A DNA stretch of 64,000 bases from an uncultured Clostridia bacterium (GTDB lineage: Bacteria > Bacillota > Clostridia > TANB77 > CAG-508): positions 46,467 to 110,466 of the forward strand of contig CAKPPS010000003.1 in NCBI GenBank assembly GCA_934177795.1, given 5' to 3'. Both the position numbers and the translations under genes were made by a program. The notes beneath the pieces were generated by a model, which was not told where the DNA came from, made no database searches, and saw nothing but the letters and a program-made list of their open reading frames with translations. Positions 8,708 through 17,011 of the stretch are shown here, piece after piece. Every line of letters begins with the position of its first letter. Position 1 is the stretch's first letter.

Positions 8708-8736
8708 ATTATAGTATGTTATATGTAATATATCAA
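8708..8736 (-). promoter_or_regulatory. sigma-A promoter of pepV
   Basis: On the minus strand TTGATA (8736-8731), a 17-base spacer and a perfect TATAAT (8713-8708) precede the AGGAGG and ATG of pepV by about 20 bases. Confidence 0.8.
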
Positions 8737-8849
8737 TAATTAAAATTAATTATATAAGTATTTAAATTAGTTATAATTTGATATATAATATGTATATGAA
8801 ATTTTTAAATAGAAAAGAATTAAATCAATAAAATTGCAGGAGAAATAAT

Positions 8850-10295
8850 ATGGAAAGTTCGATAAAAAATAAATTGATATTTGACATTGAAATTAATGAA
8901 GAAAACTCAAAAATTTTTTCAGATATTGAAAAAGAGCAATTAGCAGCAGAAAACGAACTCAAAAAAATACATGAAGAATATTCAGAAAATATAAAAACTT
9001 TAGAAAAAATCACCTCTAATTGTGATAAAATGGATTATATTTTAGCTATATGCAGTGGAAGCATTTGTGGAATGCTTGATATATTTCTAGTAAGAAAACC
9101 TGGCAAATCAAAATTTGAAGAAATAACAGATAAATGGTTTGAAGATAGAACTAAAGATTTTGCAAAGATATGTGGCTGGAATAGTGATAATAATTCAATA
9201 AAATCAGCTATAAAATATTTAGAGAAGAAATTTAAAATTCCTTATGATCAAAGAGGAGCAGGTGATGCAGCGAGTTGGGTTTTTGACTTGACTCCCAAAA
9301 ATCATCATTTTAAATCGTTAGCACATAATCCAACATTACTTGGATTATATTTTTCAATTTTGAATCAATTTACTAATATATCTAATTTTGTTACCAATGG
9401 AGAATTGATTTCGCTTGAAAAAGCAGATGAAAAATTTGAATTGAGAGGAACAGATATTCCGAGCAAATTTTTTTGTGCTTTTGTGAATTGGTTTGGACAT
9501 CTAATATCTGATTTATCTGGTTCGTCAAGCAGTATGGGACGAGGCATGGGGATACCTTCGCCTTTCTGGAGTTGGACTAATGATGTTATCGCAATAAAAA
9601 GAAATTTAAAGATACCAGTTGCAGAATTTGATAAAATAATTAATGAACTTGCACTTAATATATATTTAAAAGGATATGATGTGAGATTTCAAACTATACA
9701 AATAGTTCCAGTGTTTATTAATGAATTAATAGTTAGATTTACATATTCAGTAAGACGATTATTACAATATTTAATTAAAAATGAAAAAGGTGATGTAAAT
9801 TTTTCTATGATTTGGAAAAGTTGTGAGCCTTTTTCAAATGCAACAGTAAAAAGAATGTTAACAGTGGCACATAGCACATTTTGCCTGTTAGATATAAGTG
9901 AAGCTATGATTCAAGGATTTGCAAAAGGAGCGGGAAGTTTTAATATTTCAGAATGTGTGATGAACTTAAATATTATTGGTATTGGAAGATTTTCGGTATC
10001 ATTGTATGATGAATTTAATCGTAAGATAGACAAAGATAAAATACAAAAAGATATAAGATATTTAAGTGCCAAGGAAGTAATTATTAATGATTATATAGAA
10101 GGATTAAAAGAGTTAGCAAATATATATAATGATAGTAATTTAACAAATTTTGTTAATGATTTTAAAAATAGTGATTTATATATAAATGCTTTTCAAAAAT
10201 CGGTATTATTGGCAGAAAAAAGAAATGTTGATAATAATAAAATATTAAAAAATAAAACAAGTATTGATAACTATTTTACTGGAGGTAATAACTAA
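8850..10295 (+). CDS. uncharacterised 481 aa protein, first gene of a two-gene module
   Basis: No family function is known to me. The gene starts at ATG 8850 with GCAGGAG upstream. Visible parts: an N-terminal charged coiled-coil (residues 15-55); one hydrophobic glycine-rich segment, ILAICSGSICGMLDIFLV (about 64-81); then a largely soluble body with conserved-looking blocks (YDQRGAGDAASWVFDLTPKNHHFKS, split here by eye only; SDLSGSSSSMGRGMGIPSP; LTVAHSTFCLLD). The product has no signal peptide. The stop at 10293 lies one base before the ATG of the partner gene, so the two are translationally coupled. Composition matches the neighbours. It could be part of a defence, toxin or membrane-associated system, but that is inference from architecture only. 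Confidence 0.8.
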   Translation: MESSIKNKLIFDIEINEENSKIFSDIEKEQLAAENELKKIHEEYSENIKTLEKITSNCDKMDYILAICSGSICGMLDIFLVRKPGKSKFEEITDKWFEDRTKDFAKICGWNSDNNSIKSAIKYLEKKFKIPYDQRGAGDAASWVFDLTPKNHHFKSLAHNPTLLGLYFSILNQFTNISNFVTNGELISLEKADEKFELRGTDIPSKFFCAFVNWFGHLISDLSGSSSSMGRGMGIPSPFWSWTNDVIAIKRNLKIPVAEFDKIINELALNIYLKGYDVRFQTIQIVPVFINELIVRFTYSVRRLLQYLIKNEKGDVNFSMIWKSCEPFSNATVKRMLTVAHSTFCLLDISEAMIQGFAKGAGSFNISECVMNLNIIGIGRFSVSLYDEFNRKIDKDKIQKDIRYLSAKEVIINDYIEGLKELANIYNDSNLTNFVNDFKNSDLYINAFQKSVLLAEKRNVDNNKILKNKTSIDNYFTGGNN

Positions 10296-10296
10296 T

Positions 10297-11400
10297 ATGT
10301 GGAAAAAATCAAAACTAAAAATTATGAAAGACAAAATCCTGGATGTAATCAAAAAAACTAATGAATATATCGAAAAACTTGGAGAGAACACAAACGATTT
10401 GTATAATACATTAAACAATATTCAAGATAAATTTGATGAAATTCGCAATATTCCTCAAGATAAAAAATTAGAGTATGAAGAAATAAAAAAGATTAAATTA
10501 GACTGGAGACAACAAGTCCAAAAAATAGAAGATGCTTATAAAGCAAATATTGCAAAAAATACAGGCTTAGGTGTTGTTGGAACAGGAGTAGGAATTAGTG
10601 TAGTAACACTTGGCCCAACTGCTGCAATGGGTGTTGCTACAACGTTTGGAGTAGCATCAACAGGAACGGCAATTTCTACTTTAAGTGGAGCAGCAGCAAC
10701 AAATGCAGCACTTGCTTGGCTTGGAGGGGGAACATTAGCTACTGGAGGAGGTGGAATTGTTGCTGGAAAAGTATTTTTAGCTTTAGCCGGCCCTATTGGA
10801 TGGAGTATAGCAGGAGCAACGGTTTTAGTAAGTGGTGTCCTTTTCTGGAGGACAAAAAGCAAACAAAAATGTATCGAAAATATTTTTTATATAATAAGTG
10901 AAAGAGATGAAAGAAAATATAAATTAGCAATTGTTGAATTAAAGGAACGTATAAATAGAATAATTTCTGAGAATGAACAGCTTAATACTGCAATTGAAAG
11001 AATAAAAACTTTTGGAAGTTATTACAACAAAATGTCCGAAGCACAACAATATGAATTAGGAAGCTATGTAAATCTAATGTCATCATCAACACAGCTATTA
11101 GTTAATCCAATTCATGGATTACAACAACAATATACAGATGAAGACTTTAATAAATATATTGAAAATAGCAAAGATAATAAAAAAATAGTATTATACAGAA
11201 AATATAAAAATTTAATCATTTATTTAGCAAATTTACTTTATAAAATAGAATTAGAAGAAAAAGATAAAAAATTATTATTTAAAACATTAAGAAAGAATAA
11301 AGAAATGTTAAAAGATATGGGAATCTCAAGAAAAGAATTTGATATAGACTTATTTAATATTATTTTTGATGTATTAAAGTATAAATATAAATTAGAATAA
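10297..11400 (+). CDS. glycine-zipper membrane protein, partner of the 481 aa protein
   Basis: The start chosen is ATG 10297 (GGAGG 11 bases upstream inside the previous gene); an in-frame TTG 10264 would lie ahead of that site. The 367 aa protein has an N-terminal coiled-coil (residues 5-85), then about 100 residues of Gly/Ala-rich hydrophobic sequence with repeated GxxxG-like spacing (TGLGVVGTGVGISVVTLGP, then LGGGTLATGGGG, then LALAGPIGWSIAGATVLVSG) that could insert as hairpins, and a charged helical C-terminal half. This organisation resembles pore-forming or membrane-remodelling effectors in general terms. Its one-base spacing from the upstream gene argues that the two proteins act together. 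No specific function can be assigned. Confidence 0.8.
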   Translation: MWKKSKLKIMKDKILDVIKKTNEYIEKLGENTNDLYNTLNNIQDKFDEIRNIPQDKKLEYEEIKKIKLDWRQQVQKIEDAYKANIAKNTGLGVVGTGVGISVVTLGPTAAMGVATTFGVASTGTAISTLSGAAATNAALAWLGGGTLATGGGGIVAGKVFLALAGPIGWSIAGATVLVSGVLFWRTKSKQKCIENIFYIISERDERKYKLAIVELKERINRIISENEQLNTAIERIKTFGSYYNKMSEAQQYELGSYVNLMSSSTQLLVNPIHGLQQQYTDEDFNKYIENSKDNKKIVLYRKYKNLIIYLANLLYKIELEEKDKKLLFKTLRKNKEMLKDMGISRKEFDIDLFNIIFDVLKYKYKLE

Positions 11401-11443
11401 TAAATAATATAATATAGAGGAGAAAAAATTTAAGGAGAAAGTT

Positions 11444-12010
11444 ATGGGGATATGTGCAATTTTACTTTTAGGAATAGGATTAGCAATGGATGCCTTTGCA
11501 GTGTCAATATGTAAAGGTCTTGCTATGAAAAAAATGAATTGGAAAAATGCAATTATTATTGCTCTATATTTTGGAATGTTTCAAGCAGTGATGCCTATAA
11601 TAGGATACTTTTTAGGAACAACTTTTGAAAGTTTAGTAACAACATTTGATCATTGGATTGCATTTATATTATTATTATTAATTGGTGGAAGCATGATAAA
11701 AGAATCTTTTGACAATGAAGATGAAAAGAAAAATGATAAAATCGATTTCAAAACAATGACAGCACTAGCACTTGCAACAAGTATTGATGCTTTAGCTATA
11801 GGTATAACATTTGCATTTCTTGATGTTAATGTAACTTTAGCAGTGTCTATAATTGGAATTATAACATTTATTATTTCAGTTTGTGGTGTTAAAATAGGTA
11901 ATAAATTTGGAGACAAATACCAAAATAAAGCAGAATTAATGGGAGGAATTATATTAGTGTTATTAGGAATAAAAATATTGCTAGAACATTTAGGAATAAT
12001 AGGTTTTTAA
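11444..12010 (+). CDS. mntP: manganese efflux pump MntP
   Basis: This 188 aa membrane protein has six predicted helices arranged as two repeats, each with the family signature: AMDAFAVSICKGL near residue 15 and TSIDALAIGITFAF near residue 110. The paired aspartates in the membrane are those needed for Mn(II) export in the MntP/DUF204 family. The start ATG 11444 follows AAGGAG. Only 43 bases separate it from the glycine-zipper gene, so there is no room for the yybP-ykoY manganese riboswitch that often controls mntP. It may be transcribed with the upstream module or from an unseen weak promoter. Confidence 0.9.
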   Translation: MGICAILLLGIGLAMDAFAVSICKGLAMKKMNWKNAIIIALYFGMFQAVMPIIGYFLGTTFESLVTTFDHWIAFILLLLIGGSMIKESFDNEDEKKNDKIDFKTMTALALATSIDALAIGITFAFLDVNVTLAVSIIGIITFIISVCGVKIGNKFGDKYQNKAELMGGIILVLLGIKILLEHLGIIGF

Positions 12011-12028
12011 AAAATTCTACAAAAAACA

Positions 12029-12059
12029 TTGACTTTGAGTTAACTCCAAGTGATATATA
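12029..12059 (+). promoter_or_regulatory. MerR-type promoter with 19-base spacer and internal dyad
   Basis: TTGACT (12029-12034) and TATATA (12054-12059) are 19 bases apart, the over-long spacing typical of MerR-regulated promoters. The spacer region holds a 20-bp dyad, ACTTTGAGTT / AACTCCAAGT (12032-12051, one mismatch), where a MerR dimer would bind. It drives the CMD-cupin gene. The downstream merR gene is damaged, so the promoter may be controlled by a regulator elsewhere. Confidence 0.8.
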
Positions 12060-12134
12060 TAACTAGAACTAAAGTAATAATTTATTAAAATTATGCTTAA
12101 AAGTATTAAATAAAAGATTTAAGGAGGTTTTATT

Positions 12135-12878
12135 ATGGAAAAACAAACAGCAGGTAGAGAAAATCTAGGAGAATTGGCACCAAAATTTGCAGAATTAAAT
12201 GATGATGTATTATTTGGTGAAGTGTGGTCAAGAGAGGATAAAATGTCTTTGAGAGATAGAAGTATGATAACAATATCAGCTTTAATGGCACAAGGTTTGT
12301 TTCCTCAATTAAAATCACATTTTATACTAGGAAAAAAACATGGAGTAACAAAACAGGAGGCAATAGAAATTGTAACACAATTAGCATTTTATTGTGGCTG
12401 GCCAAAAGCGTGGAGTGCATTTTCATTAATTCAAGAAGTTTATAGTGATGAAAAAATCCAAGAAGAGCATGGAGGAATTTTTGGACAAGGAGAACCAAAT
12501 GTGAATTTTGCACAATATTTTATTGGAAATTCATATTTAAAACCACTAACAAATCCAAAAGAAACAAGTGTATTTATGGCAAATGTAACATTTGAGCCAA
12601 AATGTAGAAATAATTGGCATATACATCATAGTAGTAATGGTGGTGGTCAAATTTTAATTTGTGTTGATGGTGAAGGTTGGTATCAAGAGGAAGGAAAAGA
12701 AGCTAGAAGATTAAAACCAGGAGATATTGTTACAATTCCAGCAAATGTAAAACATTGGCATGGAGCAACAGCAAAATCATGGTTTAGTCATATTGCCGTT
12801 GAAGTACCAGGAGAAAATACTTCAAATGAATGGTGTGAAAAAGTTACAGATGAGGAATATAATAAATTACCAGAATAA
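12135..12878 (+). CDS. carboxymuconolactone decarboxylase-like and cupin two-domain protein
   Basis: The start is ATG 12135 after AAGGAGG. Residues 1-110 form a CMD/AhpD-like helical domain (MSLRDRSMITISALMAQG, EAIEIVTQLAFYCGWPKAWSA); no CxxC peroxidase pair is present, so it is not an AhpD reductase. Residues 140-225 form a cupin with metal-binding histidines in NWHIHHSSNGGG and HWHGATAKSW. CMD-cupin proteins of about 250 aa are common in Clostridia next to MerR regulators and flavodoxins or aldo-keto reductases, as here. The reaction is not established; a role in handling reactive aldehydes or quinones is a reasonable guess from context. Confidence 0.85.
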   Translation: MEKQTAGRENLGELAPKFAELNDDVLFGEVWSREDKMSLRDRSMITISALMAQGLFPQLKSHFILGKKHGVTKQEAIEIVTQLAFYCGWPKAWSAFSLIQEVYSDEKIQEEHGGIFGQGEPNVNFAQYFIGNSYLKPLTNPKETSVFMANVTFEPKCRNNWHIHHSSNGGGQILICVDGEGWYQEEGKEARRLKPGDIVTIPANVKHWHGATAKSWFSHIAVEVPGENTSNEWCEKVTDEEYNKLPE

Positions 12879-12895
12879 AATTTTGGGGAATAAAA

Positions 12896-13075
12896 ATGAC
12901 AATAGCAGAAGTAGGAAAAAAATATAATTTAACACCAGATACATTAAGATATTATGAAAGAATAGGTTTGCTTACAAATATACCTAGAAATGCAAGAGGA
13001 ATAAGATTAAACTATAAAATTAAACTTTATAATGAAATAGAGCAAGGCAAAAGAAAAGATTTTACGGAGGAGTGA
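12896..13075 (+). pseudogene. MerR-family regulator with internal deletion
   Basis: ATG 12896 encodes 59 residues. The first 35 (MTIAEVGKKYNLTPDTLRYY then ERIGLLTNIPRNARGIR) are a clean MerR winged helix N terminus. They run directly into LNYKIKLYNEIEQGKRKDF, which matches the extreme C-terminal end of AdhR-like MerR proteins. About 70 middle residues, including the rest of the wing and most of the dimerisation helix, are gone without breaking the frame. The product could not dimerise normally, so regulation of the adjacent MerR-type promoter is probably lost or altered. The upstream CMD-cupin gene ends 17 bases earlier. Confidence 0.8.
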
Positions 13076-13083
13076 AAGTAAAT

Positions 13084-13575
13084 ATGGAAAATAATAAAAA
13101 ATTAGTTGTATATTATTCATATACAGGACATACAAAAATGATTGCAGAAAGCATTCAAAAAAAATTAGGATGTGATATTCTAGAAATAAAACCAGTAAAA
13201 CCGTACTTAACAGATTATCAAACAGTAGTAGATGAAGAACAAAATAGTGAAAGTTCAAATAAAACACCGGAAATTGAAAAAATAGACAAGGATTTAGGAC
13301 AATATGAAGAAATAATTATCGGAAGTCCTGTGTGGTGGTATACAATTGCCCCAGTAATTAGAACATTTTTAAAGGAAAATGATTTATCTGAAAAAATAAT
13401 AAAACCGTATGCGACAAATGCTGGTTGGCTTGGAAAAACTTTTGAGGAGATAAAAAGATTATGTCCAAATTCAAAAGTGGAAAAAGGAATGAATATTGTG
13501 TATACATCTAATTATCATGAAAATCAATTAGTTACATCTCCAGATGAAATTGATGAATGGATATATAGTTTATAA
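13084..13575 (+). CDS. flavodoxin family protein
   Basis: The 163 aa protein starts at ATG 13084; GGAGG of 13067-13071 lies 12 bases upstream within the end of the merR remnant, and a GTG at 13072 is too close to it. The FMN phosphate loop is YYSYTGHTKMIAE, and the isoalloxazine-contact loops appear as GSPVWWYTIAP and ATNAGWLGKTF. These mark a flavodoxin_4-type protein, likely an NAD(P)H- or ferredoxin-linked electron carrier or quinone reductase in the cytosol. It is probably cotranscribed with the CMD-cupin gene from the MerR-type promoter. Confidence 0.88.
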   Translation: MENNKKLVVYYSYTGHTKMIAESIQKKLGCDILEIKPVKPYLTDYQTVVDEEQNSESSNKTPEIEKIDKDLGQYEEIIIGSPVWWYTIAPVIRTFLKENDLSEKIIKPYATNAGWLGKTFEEIKRLCPNSKVEKGMNIVYTSNYHENQLVTSPDEIDEWIYSL

Positions 13576-13596
13576 TGAACTTTTTAAAATATAGAA

Positions 13597-13625
13597 TTGC
13601 TAAATCATTTTATATTGTATATAAT
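13597..13625 (+). promoter_or_regulatory. sigma-A promoter of the MATE-like gene
   Basis: TTGCTA (13597-13602), a 17-base spacer and perfect TATAAT (13620-13625) lie about 90 bases before the ATG at 13717. Confidence 0.75.
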
Positions 13626-13716
13626 AAAAAAGAATTATTAGAAATTGTATAGTAACAAAACAAATATTAAAGAAATAAAAAATGATATAAATAAAAACCA
13701 ATATAGGGAGCAAACT

Positions 13717-14922
13717 ATGAAAAGATTATTAAGGATAAGTCTGAATTCTGCAATATTTTCACTAATACCAATATTATCATGGTTTATTTTAGGATTAATT
13801 GTAGATAAGAATTTAGTTAATGTATTTACACTAACATATCCATTACAATTTATATGGGCACTAATTAAAAGCATATTTGCTACAGGTGCTAACTTACATA
13901 AAGAAAAAGATAAAAATGATAATGCAGTATTATCAGGTATGACGGCTGGAATAGTGGTAGGTTTTATTATTTTTGGAATAGTTGCGATAAATGTAAGAAA
14001 ATATATAGAATTTATGAATATGGACTATGAGATTTATAAAGAATTTACTTTATATTCTGTTTGGGCATTATATATAAGATTAGTATTTGCTATTGGAATA
14101 GAAAAATTGTATTTTGAAGGAAAAGAAAAATTAGCTAATAAGTATTGTATACAATTAAATTTATTAAATTTTATAGTATTAATATTATCTGCAATAGTAT
14201 TCAAAGATAAAATGCAGATTGTAGTAAGTACATTAATAGTAATATTAATATATACTTTATATGTTATAATAAAACAATACAAAACATTTAAATTTGAAAT
14301 TGATATATTTAAATGTTTCAAATATGAATCAGTTGAGATATGTAATAATATATTGTTTTTTTTAATACTTCTATTTGGGCTAAGTAATGCATTACAATTT
14401 GGAGAAAAATATGTAGTAGCTTTAAATTTTGTGACATTAATAACAGATACACAGTGGGATGCATTTGAAGCCATAAAAACAGTTGCAAAAATAGATATAA
14501 GTAAAAATATATTTAATTATAAAATTCATAAAACAAATGCATATAAATTATGTTGTATTTTAGTTACAACTACTTTTATTATGCTAATAGTTTCTTTAAA
14601 ATATTATGATTTAGATTTAAAAGTTACAGCTATATATTTGTCTTTTGAACTAGTTAATTTTGTAATTTATCCGATATATAGTATAAAAACAAGTTATTTA
14701 CAATTAGAAAAATATGAAGTACAAGCAACATCAAATAAATTATTAGCAGGAATATTAAGAATGATAGTATCATTAGTAAAAACACCATATTGTACGGGAA
14801 TAGGGCAAATGACATCATCAATGTACCAGTTTGTTACTATAAATATGATATTCAATAAGAATTTCAAAGTTAATAAAAAAGGAATTGTAATAAAAAGAAA
14901 TAGCAATAAAATAAACGAATAA
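13717..14922 (+). CDS. polytopic membrane protein, MATE-like
   Basis: The start ATG 13717 has GGGAG seven bases upstream; the earlier in-frame TTG 13645 lacks a site and would add a charged leader. The 401 aa protein has about 11-12 hydrophobic segments. Sequence features near the N terminus (ILSWFILGLIVDKNLVNVFT, then YPLQFIWALIKSIFATGANLH) resemble the first half of MATE multidrug/flippase exporters, where the corresponding loop reads gaN. It is shorter and more divergent than classical MATE proteins (about 450 aa). Substrate unknown. It stands alone with its own promoter between flavodoxin and galE. Confidence 0.65.
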   Translation: MKRLLRISLNSAIFSLIPILSWFILGLIVDKNLVNVFTLTYPLQFIWALIKSIFATGANLHKEKDKNDNAVLSGMTAGIVVGFIIFGIVAINVRKYIEFMNMDYEIYKEFTLYSVWALYIRLVFAIGIEKLYFEGKEKLANKYCIQLNLLNFIVLILSAIVFKDKMQIVVSTLIVILIYTLYVIIKQYKTFKFEIDIFKCFKYESVEICNNILFFLILLFGLSNALQFGEKYVVALNFVTLITDTQWDAFEAIKTVAKIDISKNIFNYKIHKTNAYKLCCILVTTTFIMLIVSLKYYDLDLKVTAIYLSFELVNFVIYPIYSIKTSYLQLEKYEVQATSNKLLAGILRMIVSLVKTPYCTGIGQMTSSMYQFVTINMIFNKNFKVNKKGIVIKRNSNKINE

Positions 14923-14977
14923 GTTTATAGTGATAGAAGTTCAAAACCATACTTAACATAGTCTGTGAAAATAATAC

Positions 14978-15006
14978 TTGCAATTTAATTCTTGTAGTAA
15001 TATAAT
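14978..15006 (+). promoter_or_regulatory. sigma-A promoter of galE
   Basis: TTGCAA (14978-14983), 17 bases, then TATAAT (15001-15006), 32 bases before the galE ATG at 15038. This argues against the longer frame beginning at 14978. Confidence 0.8.
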
Positions 15007-15037
15007 GATGTCAAATAAAAATGAAAGGAATGATTTT

Positions 15038-16042
15038 ATGGCAATTTTGTTACCAGGTGGAGCTGGATTTATTGGAAGTCACACAGCTGTGGAGTTATTA
15101 AATGCAGGAAAAGAAATCATAATAATAGATAATTTTTCTAATAGTAAACCTTCAGTGCTAGAAGCTATAAAGAAAATAACAGGTAAAGATTTTAAATTTT
15201 ATGAAATGGATTATATGGATAAAGAAAAATTAGAAGAAGTATTTGCAGAAAATAAAATAGAAGCAGTTTTAAATTTTGCAGGGTATAAAGCAGTAGGAGA
15301 ATCAGTAGAAAAGCCAATAGAGTATTATACAAATAATATATCAGGGGCATTAGTGTTATTAGATGTAATGAGAAAATATAATTGTAAAAAATTCATATTT
15401 AGTTCATCTGCTACTGTATATGGTGAACCAGAAAAGATACCATTGACAGAAGAATGCAAGACAGGTGGAACAACTAATCCTTATGGGACAACGAAATTAT
15501 TTATAGAACAAATACTAAAAGACATATATACATCAGACAATACATGGGATATCTGCATATTAAGATATTTTAACCCTGTTGGAGCACATGAAAGTGGTTT
15601 GATTGGAGAAGAGCCAAAAGGTATACCAAATAATTTAATGCCTTATGTTGCAAGAGTAGCAGCAGGAACTTTAAAAGAATTATCTGTATTTGGAAATGAT
15701 TATGATACACCAGATGGAACAGGAGTAAGGGATTACATTCATGTTGTAGATTTAGCTAAGGGACATGTAAAAGCTTTAGAAAAGTTAGAAAAAGAAGAAA
15801 ATGGATTATATATATATAATTTGGGAACAGGTAAAGGATATAGTGTATTAGATATGGTAAAAGCATTTGAAAAATCTACAGGAAAAAAAGTACCATATAG
15901 AATTGCACCAAGAAGACCTGGTGATATTGCAACCTGTTATGCAGAAACTAAAAAAGCAAAAGAAGAATTAGGATGGGGTGCTGAAAAAACATTAGATGAT
16001 ATGTGTAAAGATTCATGGAACTATATTCAAAATAATTCATAA
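15038..16042 (+). CDS. galE: UDP-glucose 4-epimerase
   Basis: ATG 15038, with AAAGGA upstream and a promoter just before it, gives 334 aa, the usual GalE length. The NAD-binding loop is LLPGGAGFIGSH, the catalytic pair is the serine of FSSSATVYG and the YxxxK of NPYGTTK, and the substrate-binding arginine lies in GTGVRDYIHV. GalE interconverts UDP-glucose and UDP-galactose, supplying precursors for surface polysaccharides and the Leloir pathway. No other galactose genes are adjacent. An AGG codon encodes the invariant Arg of GVRDY, showing that AGG is read normally as arginine in this organism. Confidence 0.95.
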   Translation: MAILLPGGAGFIGSHTAVELLNAGKEIIIIDNFSNSKPSVLEAIKKITGKDFKFYEMDYMDKEKLEEVFAENKIEAVLNFAGYKAVGESVEKPIEYYTNNISGALVLLDVMRKYNCKKFIFSSSATVYGEPEKIPLTEECKTGGTTNPYGTTKLFIEQILKDIYTSDNTWDICILRYFNPVGAHESGLIGEEPKGIPNNLMPYVARVAAGTLKELSVFGNDYDTPDGTGVRDYIHVVDLAKGHVKALEKLEKEENGLYIYNLGTGKGYSVLDMVKAFEKSTGKKVPYRIAPRRPGDIATCYAETKKAKEELGWGAEKTLDDMCKDSWNYIQNNS

Positions 16043-16098
16043 AAATAGTGGGCTGATTAAATTTCTTTTAATTTTTAATAGAAATTTAGCCAATGTAT

Positions 16099-16140
16099 AA
16101 AAAAGTTACACTCTATATTGACAATGAGTGCAACTTTTTT
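16099..16140. terminator. bidirectional terminator between galE and the Crp/Fnr gene
   Basis: A stem of AAAAAAGTT-A-CACTC with GAGTG-C-AACTTTTTT surrounds a 12-base loop and has A/T runs on both sides, so it can end galE on the plus strand and the regulator gene on the minus strand (whose stop is at 16139). Confidence 0.85.
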
Positions 16141-16771
16141 ATTTATATAATAAAGTAATACTATTACCGTTTTTTTCAATAAATCCATCTTCTTTCAAAG
16201 ATCTTAATTCTCTCATCATAGCACTTCTATCAACACTTAAATAGTCTGCTAAATCTGTAAGAGAAAAAGAAAGTTTAAAAGTTCGGCTTAAATTACGAGT
16301 TGAAAGTAAAGAAAAGTATCCAAGTAGTTTATCTCTTGTAGAACGCTTGGTTAATAATTCAAGTCTCATATTTAAATCAGTAACTTTGCTCAATATAAGT
16401 TTTGGCAGATTATCGGATAAAGTTTTATGGAAAGGACAATTATCTTTACATTGTTCAAATAAATCATTGTGAACGTAAAAAAGAACTGTACAATTAGATT
16501 TTGCTTCTACAAGTAATTCATTATTTGTAGTGATAGTATAAAATAGTTCACCAAAAAGAGCTTGTTTTGAGAAATGCTCAACTATAGTCTTATCACCATT
16601 TAAGTCATAACGAACTAAATCAGCATGTCCATTTAATAATATACATAACTGATTTCTATTTTTTATATATGTAGTAATAATTTCATTTTTTTTAAATTTC
16701 TTTTTCTTCATTTTGTCACAAGATTTTGCAAATTCTGAAATAAATTTTTCTGTGCTAAATCCGCTATTCAT
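16139..16771 (-). CDS. Crp/Fnr family transcriptional regulator
   Basis: The start is the ATG ending at 16771 with GGGGGA upstream (210 aa); a longer in-frame start at 16894 would include a hydrophobic stretch and lies beyond the promoter. Residues 10-125 form a cyclic-nucleotide-binding-like beta barrel (LCILLNGHADLVRYDLNGD, HFSKQALFGELF). The C-terminal winged helix shows SLTDLADYLSVDRSAMMREL, the recognition helix. Three cysteines occur in SNCTVLF and QCKDNCPF; the C-x3-C pair is not the canonical Fnr cluster motif, so the effector is unknown. It is divergent from nrdD and may control it or itself through GCAACA sites. Confidence 0.88.
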   Translation of the reverse strand: MNSGFSTEKFISEFAKSCDKMKKKKFKKNEIITTYIKNRNQLCILLNGHADLVRYDLNGDKTIVEHFSKQALFGELFYTITTNNELLVEAKSNCTVLFYVHNDLFEQCKDNCPFHKTLSDNLPKLILSKVTDLNMRLELLTKRSTRDKLLGYFSLLSTRNLSRTFKLSFSLTDLADYLSVDRSAMMRELRSLKEDGFIEKNGNSITLLYK

Positions 16772-16801
16772 TATATTCCCCCTTATTAGGATTACATAAG
16801 A

Positions 16802-16830
16802 ATTATACACTATAAAAACTGTAAATGCAA
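16802..16830 (-). promoter_or_regulatory. sigma-A promoter of the Crp/Fnr gene
   Basis: On the minus strand TTGCAT (16830-16825), 17 bases, TATAAT (16807-16802), 30 bases ahead of the start. A GCAACA half-site (16827-16832, plus strand) overlaps the -35 element. Confidence 0.8.
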
Positions 16831-16937
16831 CAAAATAGGGGAAATATTGACTCGATATTTTTGTAACATTTTTGTAATATTTGAAAATGCCCATAAAATG
16901 AGGGAAGAAAGATAGTTAAAAAAAAATACTCATAATG

Positions 16938-16974
16938 TGTTGCTTTTGCAACAGAAAATAAAAAAAACTAATAT
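16938..16974 (+). promoter_or_regulatory. palindromic operator overlapping the nrdD promoter
   Basis: TGTTGC-TTTT-GCAACA (16938-16953) is a perfect 6+4+6 palindrome. Its right half forms the -35 element TTGCAA (16946-16951), 17 bases before TAATAT (16969-16974). The placement fits a repressor site for the nrdDG operon. It does not match the NrdR box consensus. The adjacent Crp/Fnr regulator is an obvious candidate binder because a GCAACA half-site also sits at that gene's own promoter. Confidence 0.6.
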
Positions 16975-17011
16975 ATAATATATGCATACTTGATTTAGGA
17001 GGAAATGTAAA

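Noticed and set aside
11401..11443. yybP-ykoY manganese riboswitch before mntP
   Set aside because: Only 43 bases lie between the genes and no riboswitch-like sequence is visible.
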